Assembly (NCBI RefSeq): GCF_001592305.1
Contig: NZ_BCWR01000006.1
Coordinates: forward strand, 1-64,000
Source: Hydrogenophaga taeniospiralis CCUG 15921
Lineage (GTDB): Bacteria; Pseudomonadota; Gammaproteobacteria; Burkholderiales; Burkholderiaceae_C
Length of the DNA stretch: 64,000 bases
Reading direction: 5' to 3'
The translations under genes were made by a program, and so were the position numbers. Below, in pieces: positions 28,657-37,310 of the stretch (its first letter is position 1; each line of letters opens with the position of its first letter). The notes below the pieces were generated by a model. The model was not told where the DNA came from. It worked only from the letters and a program-made list of their open reading frames with translations, and did not search any database.

Positions 28657-29823
28657 ATGAAATTCAATCCCGTCTTGCACGGTCTGCGGGGCATGGCCGC
28701 CTTGCTGGTGCTGCTTTACCACTGGATCGGCAACTTTCCCGCTCTCGCCAACCACCACAGGAGCGTCTCGTTCCTGGGCACGGACTGGGCGCCCTTCTTT
28801 TTCATCGACTATGGATGGATCGGCGTTCATTGGTTTTTCGTGCTGTCGGGCTACCTGCTGGCCGCAACCATCTGGAACCGGCCGCTGACCCGGCACGACG
28901 TCGTCCAGTTCTGGCAACGGCGCTTCATGCGCATCTACCCGGCGCTCTGGGTCCAGCTCGCCATCTCCATCGTCGCCACCTACGCCTTCCTGGGCTCGTT
29001 CCAGTTCCTTGAGGCGCGGCAACTGGTGGGCAACTTCCTGCTCTGGCTGGCACCGCTGCCCGGTGGGGTCAACATGTACAACGGGGTGTGGTGGACGCTG
29101 CCGGTGGAGCTGCTGTTCTATCTGCTGCTGCCGCTCCTGCTGCTGTGCCAGCGTCGGTGGGGGCTGTGGCCCATCGTGGTCATGGCCTTGCTGGTCAGCC
29201 TGGGCTGGCGCGCCGGCGTGGCGCAACAGCATGCTGGCGAAAGCCTGCAGCGCTATGCGTACCTGCTGAAGGCCTTCCCGGGCATGCTGTTCCTGTTCGT
29301 GGCGGGGCTGTCCATCAACCACTGGGCCGGTTCCGCCCACCTGGCGGTCCGCCGCGCCCTGCTGCTGCCGGCGGTGGCCATCTATGTCGCGCTGCTCTGG
29401 CTGCTCGACGCCAACAAGGCCGTGCTGGAAAAAGGCGGACCCCTGCTGGTCACCTGGGATCTGCTGGCCGGGCTGTCCATCGCCCTGGTGATCGCCGCAC
29501 TGATCCATCCGGGCAAAAGCGTGCGCTGGCTGGGCTCCACCGTCCTGGTGCGCCTCGGAGACTGGAGCTATGGCATCTACCTCTGGCATTTCCCGGTGCT
29601 GCGCTGGCTGCCCAAGCTCCTGCCCCTGCCATGGAACACCATCCAGGGCAGCGCAGGGGCGCTCGGCCTTTGCCTGGTCATCACCCTGTTGCTGGCCTTC
29701 GCGAGCCACGAGTGGGTGGAAAAGCCGGCCCTGGCCTGGCTGGCCCGGCGCCAGCGGGCGCCCAGGAGGACCTTGAGCCAGACATCGCAGAATCCCTCAC
29801 TTCCACCGCCCCAAACTCCATGA
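28657..29823 (+). CDS. Acyltransferase 3 (OafA/YrhL-type) membrane protein
   Basis: 388-residue inner-membrane O-acyltransferase with about ten hydrophobic segments. LHGLRGMAALLVLLYHW contains the family's R-G-x(n)-H active-site helix; WFFVLSGYLLA and RRFMRIYPALW are the next two signatures. Such proteins acetylate or acylate surface glycans. The only glycan-related neighbour is pgm, 12 kb away. It starts 7 bases after radA and overlaps the next gene by 4 bases (ATGA). Confidence 0.92.
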   Translation: MKFNPVLHGLRGMAALLVLLYHWIGNFPALANHHRSVSFLGTDWAPFFFIDYGWIGVHWFFVLSGYLLAATIWNRPLTRHDVVQFWQRRFMRIYPALWVQLAISIVATYAFLGSFQFLEARQLVGNFLLWLAPLPGGVNMYNGVWWTLPVELLFYLLLPLLLLCQRRWGLWPIVVMALLVSLGWRAGVAQQHAGESLQRYAYLLKAFPGMLFLFVAGLSINHWAGSAHLAVRRALLLPAVAIYVALLWLLDANKAVLEKGGPLLVTWDLLAGLSIALVIAALIHPGKSVRWLGSTVLVRLGDWSYGIYLWHFPVLRWLPKLLPLPWNTIQGSAGALGLCLVITLLLAFASHEWVEKPALAWLARRQRAPRRTLSQTSQNPSLPPPQTP

Positions 29824-30266
29824 ACACCCGTGTGAAAAACGCAACCCTGGCGCTCGCCGCCCTGTTCCTCGTTTATGTGGCCTGGCAGCGCTACGGCTGG
29901 CCCGGCGTGGTTGCCGTGTCGGGCGGCCTGCTCATGTGGCTGCTGCTGCACTTCACGCGGCTGATGACGGTCATGAAACGGGCCGCGAACCGGCCGATCG
30001 GCTGGGTGGACAGCGCCGTCATGCTCAACGCAAAGCTCAAGACCGGCGTGACGCTGATGCACGTGATCGCCATGACGCGCGCGCTCGGTGAACGCCTGTC
30101 CGTCGAGGGCGAGGAGCCCGAAGTGTTCCGCTGGACCGACGGCAGCGCCTCATCGGTGACCGCCACATTCCGGGGCGGTCGGCTGCAGATCTGGGTGCTG
30201 AACCGCCCGGCGGCCGACCCGGGCACGGAAACAGCGCCCGCCCCGGCGCCGGATACCGCGCCGTAA
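29820..30266 (+). CDS. Conserved membrane-anchored protein of unknown function
   Basis: 148 residues. An N-terminal hydrophobic stretch (LALAALFLVYVAWQRYGWPGVVAVSGGLLMWLLL, two helices) is followed by a cytoplasmic domain containing NRPIGWVDSAVMLNAKLKTG and a Pro/Ala-rich tail. I recognise no named domain; similar short proteins occur upstream of ilvE in related bacteria. Translationally coupled to the acyltransferase gene by an ATGA overlap. It may simply be a small membrane-associated accessory protein. Confidence 0.75.
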   Translation: MNTRVKNATLALAALFLVYVAWQRYGWPGVVAVSGGLLMWLLLHFTRLMTVMKRAANRPIGWVDSAVMLNAKLKTGVTLMHVIAMTRALGERLSVEGEEPEVFRWTDGSASSVTATFRGGRLQIWVLNRPAADPGTETAPAPAPDTAP

Positions 30267-30324
30267 AATCGCCGGTTGGCAGGCCTGGCCCCGGGCCACC
30301 CCCTCATCTCCAAAGGACGAATGC

Positions 30325-31263
30325 ATGAGCCCCGTAGTTCCCTCGATGTCTGACCGCGACGGCAAGATCTGGATGGACGGCCAGATGGTCGACTGGCGCG
30401 ATGCCAAGATCCATGTGCTGACCCACACGCTGCACTACGGTTGCGGCGCGTTCGAAGGCGTGCGCGCCTACAACGCGGCGGGCGGCACGGCCATCTTCCG
30501 TCTGGAAGAGCACACCGAGCGCCTGTTCAACAGCGCCAAGATCCTGCGCATGAAGCTGCCGTTCACCAAGGAAGAAGTGAACGAGGCCCAGAAGGCCGTG
30601 GTACGCGAAAACAAGCTCGAGAGCTGCTACATCCGCCCGCTGACCTGGATCGGCGACAAGAAGCTGGGCGTCAGCCCCAAGGGCAACACCATCCACCTGA
30701 TGGTCGCGGCCTGGGCCTGGGGCGCCTACCTGGGTGAAGAGGGTTTGAAGCGCGGCATCCGCGTCAAGACCAGCAGCTACACCCGCCACCACGTCAACAT
30801 CACCATGACGCAGGCCAAGGCGGTGAGCAACTACACCAACTCCATCCTGGCCAACATGGAAGTGACCGACGAGGGCTACGACGAGGCCCTGCTGCTGGAC
30901 AGCTCGGGTTTCGTGAGCGAAGGTGCCGGTGAAAACATTTTCGTGGTGAAGAACGGCGTGATCTACACGCCCGACCTCTCGGCCGGTGCGCTCAATGGCA
31001 TCACCCGCAACACCGTGTTCCACATCGCCAAGGACCTGGGCCTGGAGATCGTGCAGAAGCGCATCACGCGCGACGAGGTCTACATCGCCGACGAGGCCTT
31101 CTTCACCGGCACCGCCGCCGAAGTGACCCCGATCCGTGAGCTGGACCGCATCGAACTCGGCGCCGGCAGCCGCGGCCCGATCACCGAGAAGATCCAGAGC
31201 GCGTTCTTTGACATCGTCAATGGCCGCAATGACAAATACGCCCACTGGCTGACGAAAGTGTGA
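30325..31263 (+). CDS. ilvE: Branched-chain amino-acid aminotransferase
   Basis: 312-residue fold-type IV PLP aminotransferase for the last step of Ile, Leu and Val synthesis (and first of their breakdown). The N-terminus HTLHYGCGAFEGVRAY is the IlvE signature, the PLP Lys lies in TQAKAVSNYTNSILA, and GFVSEGAGENIFVVKNG plus GALNGITRNTV complete the site. AAAGGA stands 8 bases before the ATG. It is followed by copy C of the repeat family directly after the stop codon. Confidence 0.97.
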   Translation: MSPVVPSMSDRDGKIWMDGQMVDWRDAKIHVLTHTLHYGCGAFEGVRAYNAAGGTAIFRLEEHTERLFNSAKILRMKLPFTKEEVNEAQKAVVRENKLESCYIRPLTWIGDKKLGVSPKGNTIHLMVAAWAWGAYLGEEGLKRGIRVKTSSYTRHHVNITMTQAKAVSNYTNSILANMEVTDEGYDEALLLDSSGFVSEGAGENIFVVKNGVIYTPDLSAGALNGITRNTVFHIAKDLGLEIVQKRITRDEVYIADEAFFTGTAAEVTPIRELDRIELGAGSRGPITEKIQSAFFDIVNGRNDKYAHWLTKV

Positions 31264-31336
31264 TCCCCCCGCGCCGCCTGCGGCGTCACCCCCAAGGGGG
31301 CAGCACCTGCGGCCCGGCAAAGCCGGTTCCGCGGTG
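31264..31336 (+). repeat. GC-rich multi-hairpin intergenic repeat, copy C
   Basis: Starts immediately after the ilvE stop codon and reads in the same direction: C-run, GCGCCGCCTGCGGCGTC stem, ACCCCCAAGGGGG stem, GGCCCGGCAAAGCCGG stem. It lies in the ilvE to zinc-finger gene spacer. Confidence 0.8.
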
Positions 31337-31381
31337 CCACTGGAACAAGTCCCGGCATTTCCACCGAACCTGAATATTCCT

Positions 31382-31591
31382 ATGAGCACTTCTTCCACCA
31401 TCGAACTCGCTGCCGCCGATCTGAACCACCAGGGCGGCATCTTCTGCCCCAGCCCCAAGGCCGACATGAAGCTCTGGAACTCCCACCCCAAGGTGTATCT
31501 GGACATCGCCACCACGGGCGAGGCGCGCTGCCCCTACTGCGGCACGGTGTACCGGCTCAAGGCCGGCGAGACGGTTTCGCACGGGCACTGA
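31382..31591 (+). CDS. Zinc-finger domain protein (zf-CHCC, NDUFS6-like)
   Basis: 69-residue protein. The motif runs GGIFCPSP, LWNSHPKVYLDI, then CPYCGTVYRL, the Cys-His-Cys-Cys zinc site of the PF10276 family, related to the NDUFS6/NUMM accessory subunit of complex I. Its bacterial role is uncertain. The start is ATG 31382; upstream in frame is repeat-derived sequence. A strong rho-independent terminator follows at 31618-31647. Confidence 0.88.
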   Translation: MSTSSTIELAAADLNHQGGIFCPSPKADMKLWNSHPKVYLDIATTGEARCPYCGTVYRLKAGETVSHGH

Positions 31592-31617
31592 TCCCGAAGC
31601 GTCGGCATGAGCCGCAT

Positions 31618-31647
31618 GGGCCGACCTGGGTGTCGGCCCATTTTTTT
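31618..31647 (+). terminator. Rho-independent terminator after the zinc-finger gene
   Basis: Stem GGGCCGAC (31618-31625) / GTCGGCCC (31632-31639), 6-base loop, then A and seven T. Perfect 8-bp stem and clean U-tract; closes the radA...ilvE-zinc-finger transcription direction. Confidence 0.88.
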
Positions 31648-31667
31648 GGGCGACGGCGCGGCAGGCC

Positions 31668-31695
31668 AAAAAAAAGCCACCCGGAGGTGGCTTTT
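31668..31695 (-). terminator. Strong minus-strand rho-independent terminator
   Basis: Stem AAAAGCCACC / GGTGGCTTTT with loop CGGA (31672-31695). On the minus strand it is followed by eight T in all (31675-31668). On the plus strand the tail is only TTTT, so it mainly stops leftward transcription. The nearest minus-strand gene ends 217 bases away, which suggests a separate transcript or a long 3' UTR. Confidence 0.8.
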
Positions 31696-31884
31696 GGAAG
31701 GTCCTTGGAAGGACGTCGTTGGGAGACCAGTTTCAAACGTGCTTGTGACGTGTGTTGTTTGCCGGATCCGTCTGTTGGTGATGTTGTGACAGCAACAACT
31801 TAAATTGTGCGCCGCCACATGCTTTTGCGCCATCCCCCGTTTGGGGGATTTGTGGTATTTCGAGGGTGAATATGACCCGAAATG
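31668..31884 (-). ncRNA. Candidate small RNA between a CRP-type site and a terminator
   Basis: The region between the sensor kinase stop (31912) and the zinc-finger gene has no coding pattern. On the minus strand it begins next to a CRP-type palindrome (31885-31904), contains ordered inverted repeats (ATCCCCC-GTTT-GGGGGAT at 31832-31849; TGTTG/CAACA near 31783-31798; GTCCTT-GG-AAGGAC at 31701-31714) and ends at the strong terminator 31668-31695. A CATATT -10-like hexamer lies about 20 bases from the palindrome centre. This is the layout of a roughly 200-nt regulatory RNA. A long kinase 3' UTR is the alternative. Confidence 0.35.
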
Positions 31885-31904
31885 TTTGTGATCCAGATCA
31901 CAAA
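31885..31904. promoter_or_regulatory. Perfect CRP/Vfr-type binding site
   Basis: TTTGTGATCCAGATCACAAA: nine-base perfect arms around a 2-base centre, containing TGTGA-N6-TCACA, the consensus CRP site. It stands 7 bases beyond the sensor-kinase stop codon. A CRP homologue that uses this consensus is established for proteobacteria such as E. coli and Pseudomonas (Vfr); its use here is inferred. Confidence 0.6.
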
Positions 31905-31911
31905 TCCACGC

Positions 31912-33204
31912 CTACAGCGGCAGTTCGACCACGAAACGGGCGCCGCCGCCTTCGCTGCCCTCACAGCGCACGCTGCCGCCATGGCGCTCGGCAATGGTCT
32001 TGACCAGCGCCAGCCCCAGGCCGACCCCACCCTCGCGCTCGCTGGCGCCGGGCAGGCGGTAAAACGGCTCGAAGATGCGCTCGCGCAGCTCGGGCGGCAC
32101 CCCTGGCCCGTGGTCCTCGACCCACACCACGGCGCGGGAAACCTGGGTGGCGGGCATGGCGCTGCGCGAGCGCCGAGCCGGCTCCACCGTCCGCACGAAG
32201 ATGCGCAGGTGCACGTCGGCGTCGCCGGCCGCCTCCGGCTGCGATGCGCGCACGCCATAGCGCCGCGCGTTCTCCAGCAGGTTGCGCAGCAGGCGGCGCA
32301 ACAGGCGGGCGTGGCCCTGGACGAGCACCGGCGAGGCGCCCTCGGCGATCTCCAGCTCGGCGCCGGTGCGGGCGCATTCTTCGGCCGCCAGGCCCACCAG
32401 GTCCACTTCCTCCGTGGGCCCCAGGACCGAGCTGTCGTTGGCATCGCGCACGTCGAGCCGGCTGGCGAGCAGGATCTCGTCGATGAGCTGGTCGAGTTCT
32501 TCGATGCTGCGCGCGATCTCGGCGCGCTGGCCGGTGGTGGCGTTGTCGCGCCCCAACAGCTCCAGCCCCATGCGGATGCGCGCCAGTGGCGAGCGCAGTT
32601 CGTGCGAGGCGTTGGCCAGCAGTGCCTTGTGCGACATCAGCAGGGTCTGCACGCGCTCGGCGGCGGCGTTGAAGCGCGCGGCCAGGAAGGCCACCTCGTC
32701 CTGCCCATGCACCGGCAGCCGCGTGGACAGATCCCCCTGGCCCCAGCGCTCAACCCCTTTTTGCAGCGCTTCGAGCCGCTTGGTCAGACGGCGCACGATC
32801 GGGTACGCGCCAAAGGCCACGGCCAGCGCCACCATGCCCAGCAGCCAGGCAAAGCCAAACGGTGCCTCCAGCCCCAGGGGGGCGCGCCGGGACGACACCA
32901 CGCTGCCGGGGGGCCGGTTGGGGCGCGGCAGCTGGACGTACAGGGTCTGGCCGTCTTTCATCGTGACCTGGAATTCCAGCCCCTGGCCGGGCACACGCAC
33001 GGCCTTCGCCGGCGACTGGCCCACCACCTCGCCCGCGCTGTTGCGCAGCACGATCTCGCGCGCCATGCGGGCGTCGCGCTCCTGCCGGTCGCGGTCGAGC
33101 GCCATCTGCCACAACCAGCCGACCACCAGGGTCAACACCGCCACCGCGGCGACCACCGCCAGCCAGATGCGCAGGTACAGGCGCTGCCCGAGCAGGCTCT
33201 TCAT
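31912..33204 (-). CDS. Sensor histidine kinase (HAMP, HisKA, HATPase_c)
   Basis: 430 residues. The N-terminal membrane helix is at about 12-33, a small periplasmic domain follows to about 112, and a second helix at 118-135. HAMP comes next, then HisKA with the phospho-acceptor H201 in NASHELRSPLAR, and an ATPase domain with the N box LRNLLENARRYG, G1 VEDHGPGV and G2 GGVGLGLALV. It resembles CpxA/RstB-type kinases. The start overlaps the response-regulator stop by ATGA, so the pair is co-translated. The signal is unknown; the small periplasmic part suggests envelope or metal sensing. Confidence 0.95.
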   Translation of the reverse strand: MKSLLGQRLYLRIWLAVVAAVAVLTLVVGWLWQMALDRDRQERDARMAREIVLRNSAGEVVGQSPAKAVRVPGQGLEFQVTMKDGQTLYVQLPRPNRPPGSVVSSRRAPLGLEAPFGFAWLLGMVALAVAFGAYPIVRRLTKRLEALQKGVERWGQGDLSTRLPVHGQDEVAFLAARFNAAAERVQTLLMSHKALLANASHELRSPLARIRMGLELLGRDNATTGQRAEIARSIEELDQLIDEILLASRLDVRDANDSSVLGPTEEVDLVGLAAEECARTGAELEIAEGASPVLVQGHARLLRRLLRNLLENARRYGVRASQPEAAGDADVHLRIFVRTVEPARRSRSAMPATQVSRAVVWVEDHGPGVPPELRERIFEPFYRLPGASEREGGVGLGLALVKTIAERHGGSVRCEGSEGGGARFVVELPL

Positions 33205-33920
33205 TCCTGCAGCTTCGCGAAAACGTAGCCCACGCCACGCACCGTGAGGATGCGCTTGGGGTCTTTGCTGTCGGTTTCGATGGCGTTGCGGATGCGGCCG
33301 ATGTGCACGTCGATGGAGCGGTCGAAGGCTTCGAGTTCGCGCCCGCGCACGGCCTCCATGATCTGGTCGCGCGTGAGCACGCGCCCGGCGCGCTCGGCCA
33401 GCGCCACCAGCAGGTCGAACTGGTACGAGGTCAGCTCACACGCCACCCCGCCGACCTGCACCGAGCGGGCGTCGCGGTCGATTTCCAGGGAGCCGAAGCG
33501 CAGCACCGGCGTGCTGCGCGTGGTGGAGGTGGCCCCGCCGTTTTCCGAACGACGGCGCAACACGGCGCGGATGCGCGCGAGCAGCTCGCGCGGCTCGAAG
33601 GGCTTGGGCAGGTAGTCGTCGGCCCCCATCTCCAGCCCGATGATGCGGTCCATCGGGTCGCCCTTGGCGGTGAGCATGATCACGGGCACGCGGGCGGCCT
33701 CGCCCGGCAGGGCACGGATGCGGCGGCAGACTTCGAGCCCGTCGATGCCCGGCATCATCAGATCCAGGATGACCAGCTCGGGCAGCGCCAGCTGGAGTTG
33801 CTCCAGGCCTTTTTCACCGTCGGCGGCGTGGGTGACCTCGAACCCCGACTGGCCGAGGTACTCCGCCACCATCTGGGCGAGGCGGCCGTCGTCTTCAATC
33901 ATCAGCAATGGAGATGTCAT
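33201..33920 (-). CDS. OmpR/PhoB-family response regulator
   Basis: 239 residues. The receiver has the acid pocket at E9, D10 and D11, phospho-acceptor D53 in LVILDLMMPGIDG, Thr in MLTAKGD and Lys in DYLPKPF. The winged-helix DNA-binding domain follows, with ELTSYQFDLLVALAERAGRV and RSIDVHIGRIRNAIE. It is encoded just upstream of its cognate sensor kinase with a 4-base overlap. I start at 33920; the much longer open frame is not coding. Targets are unknown; the gene is divergent from an acyl-CoA synthetase gene 87 bases away. Confidence 0.96.
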   Translation of the reverse strand: MTSPLLMIEDDGRLAQMVAEYLGQSGFEVTHAADGEKGLEQLQLALPELVILDLMMPGIDGLEVCRRIRALPGEAARVPVIMLTAKGDPMDRIIGLEMGADDYLPKPFEPRELLARIRAVLRRRSENGGATSTTRSTPVLRFGSLEIDRDARSVQVGGVACELTSYQFDLLVALAERAGRVLTRDQIMEAVRGRELEAFDRSIDVHIGRIRNAIETDSKDPKRILTVRGVGYVFAKLQE

Positions 33921-34007
33921 GGGTTTCAGTGTAGCGGTGTCCACCAGGGCACACCATGGTGGCGCGGCCCGGTAAACCGGGTGGGTGGCTCGCGTAAAGT
34001 AAGGTGA

Positions 34008-35615
34008 ATGTCGCCACTTCCGCCCTGGCCGGTCACGGTCACACCCCCCGCCTTGCCGGCCGGCTCGTTCGATGCCCTGCTGGGGCGGCTGGCCACGCAA
34101 CGGCCCACGCAGCCGCTGCTGCGCTGGCGCGACCCGGCGGCCACCAGCACCGATGCCGACTGGGCCGTGCTCGATGCGGCGGCGCTGCGCCAGCGCGTGG
34201 AGGGCGTCGCGCAATGGCTGCACCGCCAGGGGCTGCGGCCCGGCGAGCGGGTTGCCTGGCTGGGGCTGAACCACCCGGCGCAGATCGTGCTGCTGTTCGC
34301 CCTGGCGCGGCTGGGTGCGCTGCTGGTGCCGCTGAACCACCGCCTCTCGCCCGCCGAATGGGCGTCGGTGCTGCTCGACTGCACGCCCACGCTGCTGCTG
34401 CACGACGACGCCCTGGCCGCCGCCGCGCAAGACCTGGTGCGGCGCGCCCACCCGGCGCTGGCGCTGTGGCCTGTGCACGCGCTGGAGCCCTCCTTGCCGA
34501 CAGGCGATGCGGCGCCCGCCAGCGATGCGTCGCCGCCGCCCCTCACCGACGACCCCTTGCAACGCCCGCTGCTGCTGGTCTACACCTCGGGCACCACCGG
34601 CCAGCCCAAAGGCGCGGTCCACACCCAGGGCAACCTGCTGGCCAACATGGCCATCGCTGCCCAGGTGCAGGGCCTGAGCGAACGCGACGTGGTGGCCACG
34701 GCGTTGCCGCTGTTCCATGTGGGCGGGCTGTGCATCCAGACCCTGCCGGCGCTGTCGGTGGGCGCACAGGTGCTGCTGTTCACGCGCTTCGATGCCGGCG
34801 CCATGCTGACCTGCCTCGAGACCGACCGCCCCACGCTCACGCTGCAGGTGCCCGCCACGCTGCAGGCGCTGACCGCGCACCCGCGCTGGGCCGGCACCGA
34901 TCTGTCCAGCCTGCGCGCGGTCTGGGCCGGCTCCAGCCTGCTGCCGCCCGGGCCGCTGCAGGCCTTTCACGCGCGCGGCGTGCCGGTGTGCAATGTGTAC
35001 GGCAGCACGGAAACCGGGCCGTTTTCCATCGCCCTGCCGCCCGGCTGCGCCAGCAGCCACCTGGGTTCGTGCGGCTGGCCCGCGCCCGGGGTCGGCGTCG
35101 AACTGCGCGATGCCCGGGGGCAGGCGGTTGCCCAGGGCGAGGTGGGCGAACTCTGGATTCGCGCGCCCAACGTGGTGCGCCACTACTGGCCGCGCTGGCC
35201 CGCCTGCGACGACGCGGCCTTTTTCCACACCGGCGACCTGGCACGGCAGGCGCCCGATGGCAGCTACACCGTGGTGGACCGCGCCAAGGACATGATCATT
35301 TCCGGCGGCGAAAACATCTACCCGGCCGAGATCGAGAACCTGCTGCTGCAGCACCCCCTGGTGGCCGAGTGCGCGGTGGTCGGCCAGCCGGACGCGCGCT
35401 GGGGCGAAGTAGCCGCGGCCGTGCTGGTGCTGCGCGAGGGCGTCCCCAGCGGCGACGACTGGACACAGCCTCTGCTGGAGTTTCTGGACGGACGGCTGGC
35501 GCGCTACAAATGGCCGCGCCGCTGGCACCGGATGAACGCCCTGCCCAAGACCGCCCTGGGCAAGGTGCAGAAGCCAGCGCTCAGGGCCGTGCTCGACACC
35601 CTGCACCCGAGCTGA
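34008..35615 (+). CDS. Class I adenylate-forming acyl-CoA synthetase/ligase
   Basis: 535 residues. The AMP-binding P-loop is YTSGTTGQPKGAV, the A5 motif VYGSTETGPFS, the A7/A8 region HTGDLARQAPDGSYTVVDRAKDMIISGGENIYP, and the C-terminal catalytic Lys lies in PKTALGKVQKPAL. It forms acyl-AMP and then probably acyl-CoA from a carboxylic acid (fatty or aromatic). Between A2 and A3 the chain matches o-succinylbenzoate- or 4-chlorobenzoate-CoA ligase-like enzymes, but substrate choice cannot be read. The spacer to the response regulator contains the hairpin CCCGGT-AA-ACCGGG. Confidence 0.92.
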   Translation: MSPLPPWPVTVTPPALPAGSFDALLGRLATQRPTQPLLRWRDPAATSTDADWAVLDAAALRQRVEGVAQWLHRQGLRPGERVAWLGLNHPAQIVLLFALARLGALLVPLNHRLSPAEWASVLLDCTPTLLLHDDALAAAAQDLVRRAHPALALWPVHALEPSLPTGDAAPASDASPPPLTDDPLQRPLLLVYTSGTTGQPKGAVHTQGNLLANMAIAAQVQGLSERDVVATALPLFHVGGLCIQTLPALSVGAQVLLFTRFDAGAMLTCLETDRPTLTLQVPATLQALTAHPRWAGTDLSSLRAVWAGSSLLPPGPLQAFHARGVPVCNVYGSTETGPFSIALPPGCASSHLGSCGWPAPGVGVELRDARGQAVAQGEVGELWIRAPNVVRHYWPRWPACDDAAFFHTGDLARQAPDGSYTVVDRAKDMIISGGENIYPAEIENLLLQHPLVAECAVVGQPDARWGEVAAAVLVLREGVPSGDDWTQPLLEFLDGRLARYKWPRRWHRMNALPKTALGKVQKPALRAVLDTLHPS

Positions 35616-35680
35616 AGCGCCAGAACACGGCCCGGTTCAGGGCTTGTTCTGGGCAGGCACCAGCCGCGTGGCCAGCCAGA

Positions 35681-37264
35681 TCAGCGCCCCACCGGCAGCA
35701 GCCGCTTGGACAAGACCACGAGCACCAGAACCGGCAGGCCCATCAAGGTCGTCAGCATGAAGAACCCGGGGTAGCCCAGCGCGTCCACCATGCCACCCGA
35801 ATAGCCGCCCAGCGTCTTGGGCAGCAGGGTCATGAGCGAGCTGAAGATGGCGTACTGCACGGCGGTGAAGGACACGCTGGTCAGGCTGGAGAGGAAGGCC
35901 ACGAACGCGGCACTGGCGAAACCGGCGGCTAGGTTGTCGGCCGCGACCACGGCGTACATCAGCTGCACGTCGTGCCCGGCAAACGCCAAGGCCACGAAAC
36001 CCAGGTTGGTCAGTGCGGCCAGCACCGCGCCCCAGAACAGCGAACGCATCACGCCAATGCGCGTGGTCAGCAAGCCCCCCACAAAACCGCCGGCAATGGC
36101 CACCACCACACCAAAGGTCTTGACCGCGTAGGCGATCTCGGTCTTGGAAAAACCCATGTCCTGGTAGAACACGTTGGAGATCACGCCCAGCACGATGTCC
36201 GAAATGCGGTACAGGCCGATCAGCGCCAGCAGCAGCCAGGCGGTGTGCGCGCCATAGCGGCGAAAAAAGTCCAGCACCGGCAACACCCAGGTCTCGCGTG
36301 CCTGTTCCCGGCTGGCCAGGCCCGCGTGCACCATCAAGGCGCCCACGCCGAAGGCCGACGCCAGCGCAGCCCCCATGCGCAAGGCCTCCACCAACAGACC
36401 CAACAAGGGGCCAGGCTCGGCCGGCGACAGCCATTGCCCCCAGGACCAGAACACCCCCACAAAGCCCAGCACCGCGCAGAGAAACACCGCCAGCAGGCGC
36501 GCGTGCGCCCCCGAAGGCTGGGGTTCGCGCTCGGCAACCACGGGCTCGCGGATCAGCAGCGTGGTCAGCACCCCCACGCCCATGGCCAGGGCCATCACCA
36601 GATAGGCCTGCTGCCAGGCGGCGTACACATAGGCCTCGCGCGCCGAGCCCCAGTGCGAGGCCAGAAACAGCGCGCCCGCGCCCGCCACGATCATGCCGAT
36701 CCGGTAACCCGCGATGTAGGCCGAGGACAGCACGCCCTGCCGCTCGGGCGGAGCCACCTCGATGCGGTAGGCGTCGATCACGATGTCCTGCGTGGCCGAC
36801 ATGAAGCCCAGCAGCACCGCGAACAGCGCCATGGCGGTCAGGCTGGTGGGGCCGCTGGCCGGATCCGTGCTGGCCATGCCGACGATGGCCACGATCACGC
36901 CCAGCTGCGCGAGCAACAGGTAGGCGCGGCGCCGGCCCAGCCAGCGCGTCAGCAGGGGCAGCGGCATGCGGTCCACCAGCGGCGCCCAGATGAACTTGAA
37001 CGAATAGCCCAGCGCCGCCCAGCTGAAGAAGGTGACCGCCGCGCGCTCCACCCCGGCCTCCACCAGCCACAGCGAGAGCGAGGAAAAGATCAGCAGGATC
37101 GGCAGGCCGGCGGCAAAACCCAGGAACAGCATGGTCAACACACGCCGGTCCCACAGGGAGCGCAAGGTGTCGCGCCAGGGCGGGCGGGAAGGCGGCCTTC
37201 CCTGGCCGGCGTCAGGGGCGTTGGGGGAAGCGTTCGCGACAGCGCTGGGTGTGGGTTGGGCCAT
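35681..37264 (-). CDS. ampG: AmpG-type muropeptide MFS permease
   Basis: Inner-membrane importer of GlcNAc-anhydro-muropeptides for cell-wall recycling. About 527 residues with 12-14 hydrophobic segments. Family signatures are LGFAAGLPILLIFSSLSLWL at helix 1, FIWAPLVDRMPLPLLTRWLGRRRAYLL, FMSATQDIVIDAYRIEV and the late GYSGGMVDALGYPGFFMLT. The N-terminal 40 residues are Ala/Pro-rich and disordered. I use ATG 37264 (MAQPTPSAVANAS). It is divergent from the M48 protease with a 46-base gap. Confidence 0.9.
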   Translation of the reverse strand: MAQPTPSAVANASPNAPDAGQGRPPSRPPWRDTLRSLWDRRVLTMLFLGFAAGLPILLIFSSLSLWLVEAGVERAAVTFFSWAALGYSFKFIWAPLVDRMPLPLLTRWLGRRRAYLLLAQLGVIVAIVGMASTDPASGPTSLTAMALFAVLLGFMSATQDIVIDAYRIEVAPPERQGVLSSAYIAGYRIGMIVAGAGALFLASHWGSAREAYVYAAWQQAYLVMALAMGVGVLTTLLIREPVVAEREPQPSGAHARLLAVFLCAVLGFVGVFWSWGQWLSPAEPGPLLGLLVEALRMGAALASAFGVGALMVHAGLASREQARETWVLPVLDFFRRYGAHTAWLLLALIGLYRISDIVLGVISNVFYQDMGFSKTEIAYAVKTFGVVVAIAGGFVGGLLTTRIGVMRSLFWGAVLAALTNLGFVALAFAGHDVQLMYAVVAADNLAAGFASAAFVAFLSSLTSVSFTAVQYAIFSSLMTLLPKTLGGYSGGMVDALGYPGFFMLTTLMGLPVLVLVVLSKRLLPVGR

Positions 37265-37310
37265 GCCCCCATTGTGCCCATGCGCCAACCGTCCCCCCTA
37301 TCATGGCGGC

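Noticed and set aside
30267-30324. Leader-peptide attenuator before ilvE
   Set aside because: Gap of 58 bases has no run of Ile/Leu/Val codons and no terminator hairpin.
33201-35606. 801-codon extension of the response regulator
   Set aside because: Only the last 239 codons resemble OmpR-family proteins; the rest is antisense to the acyl-CoA synthetase.
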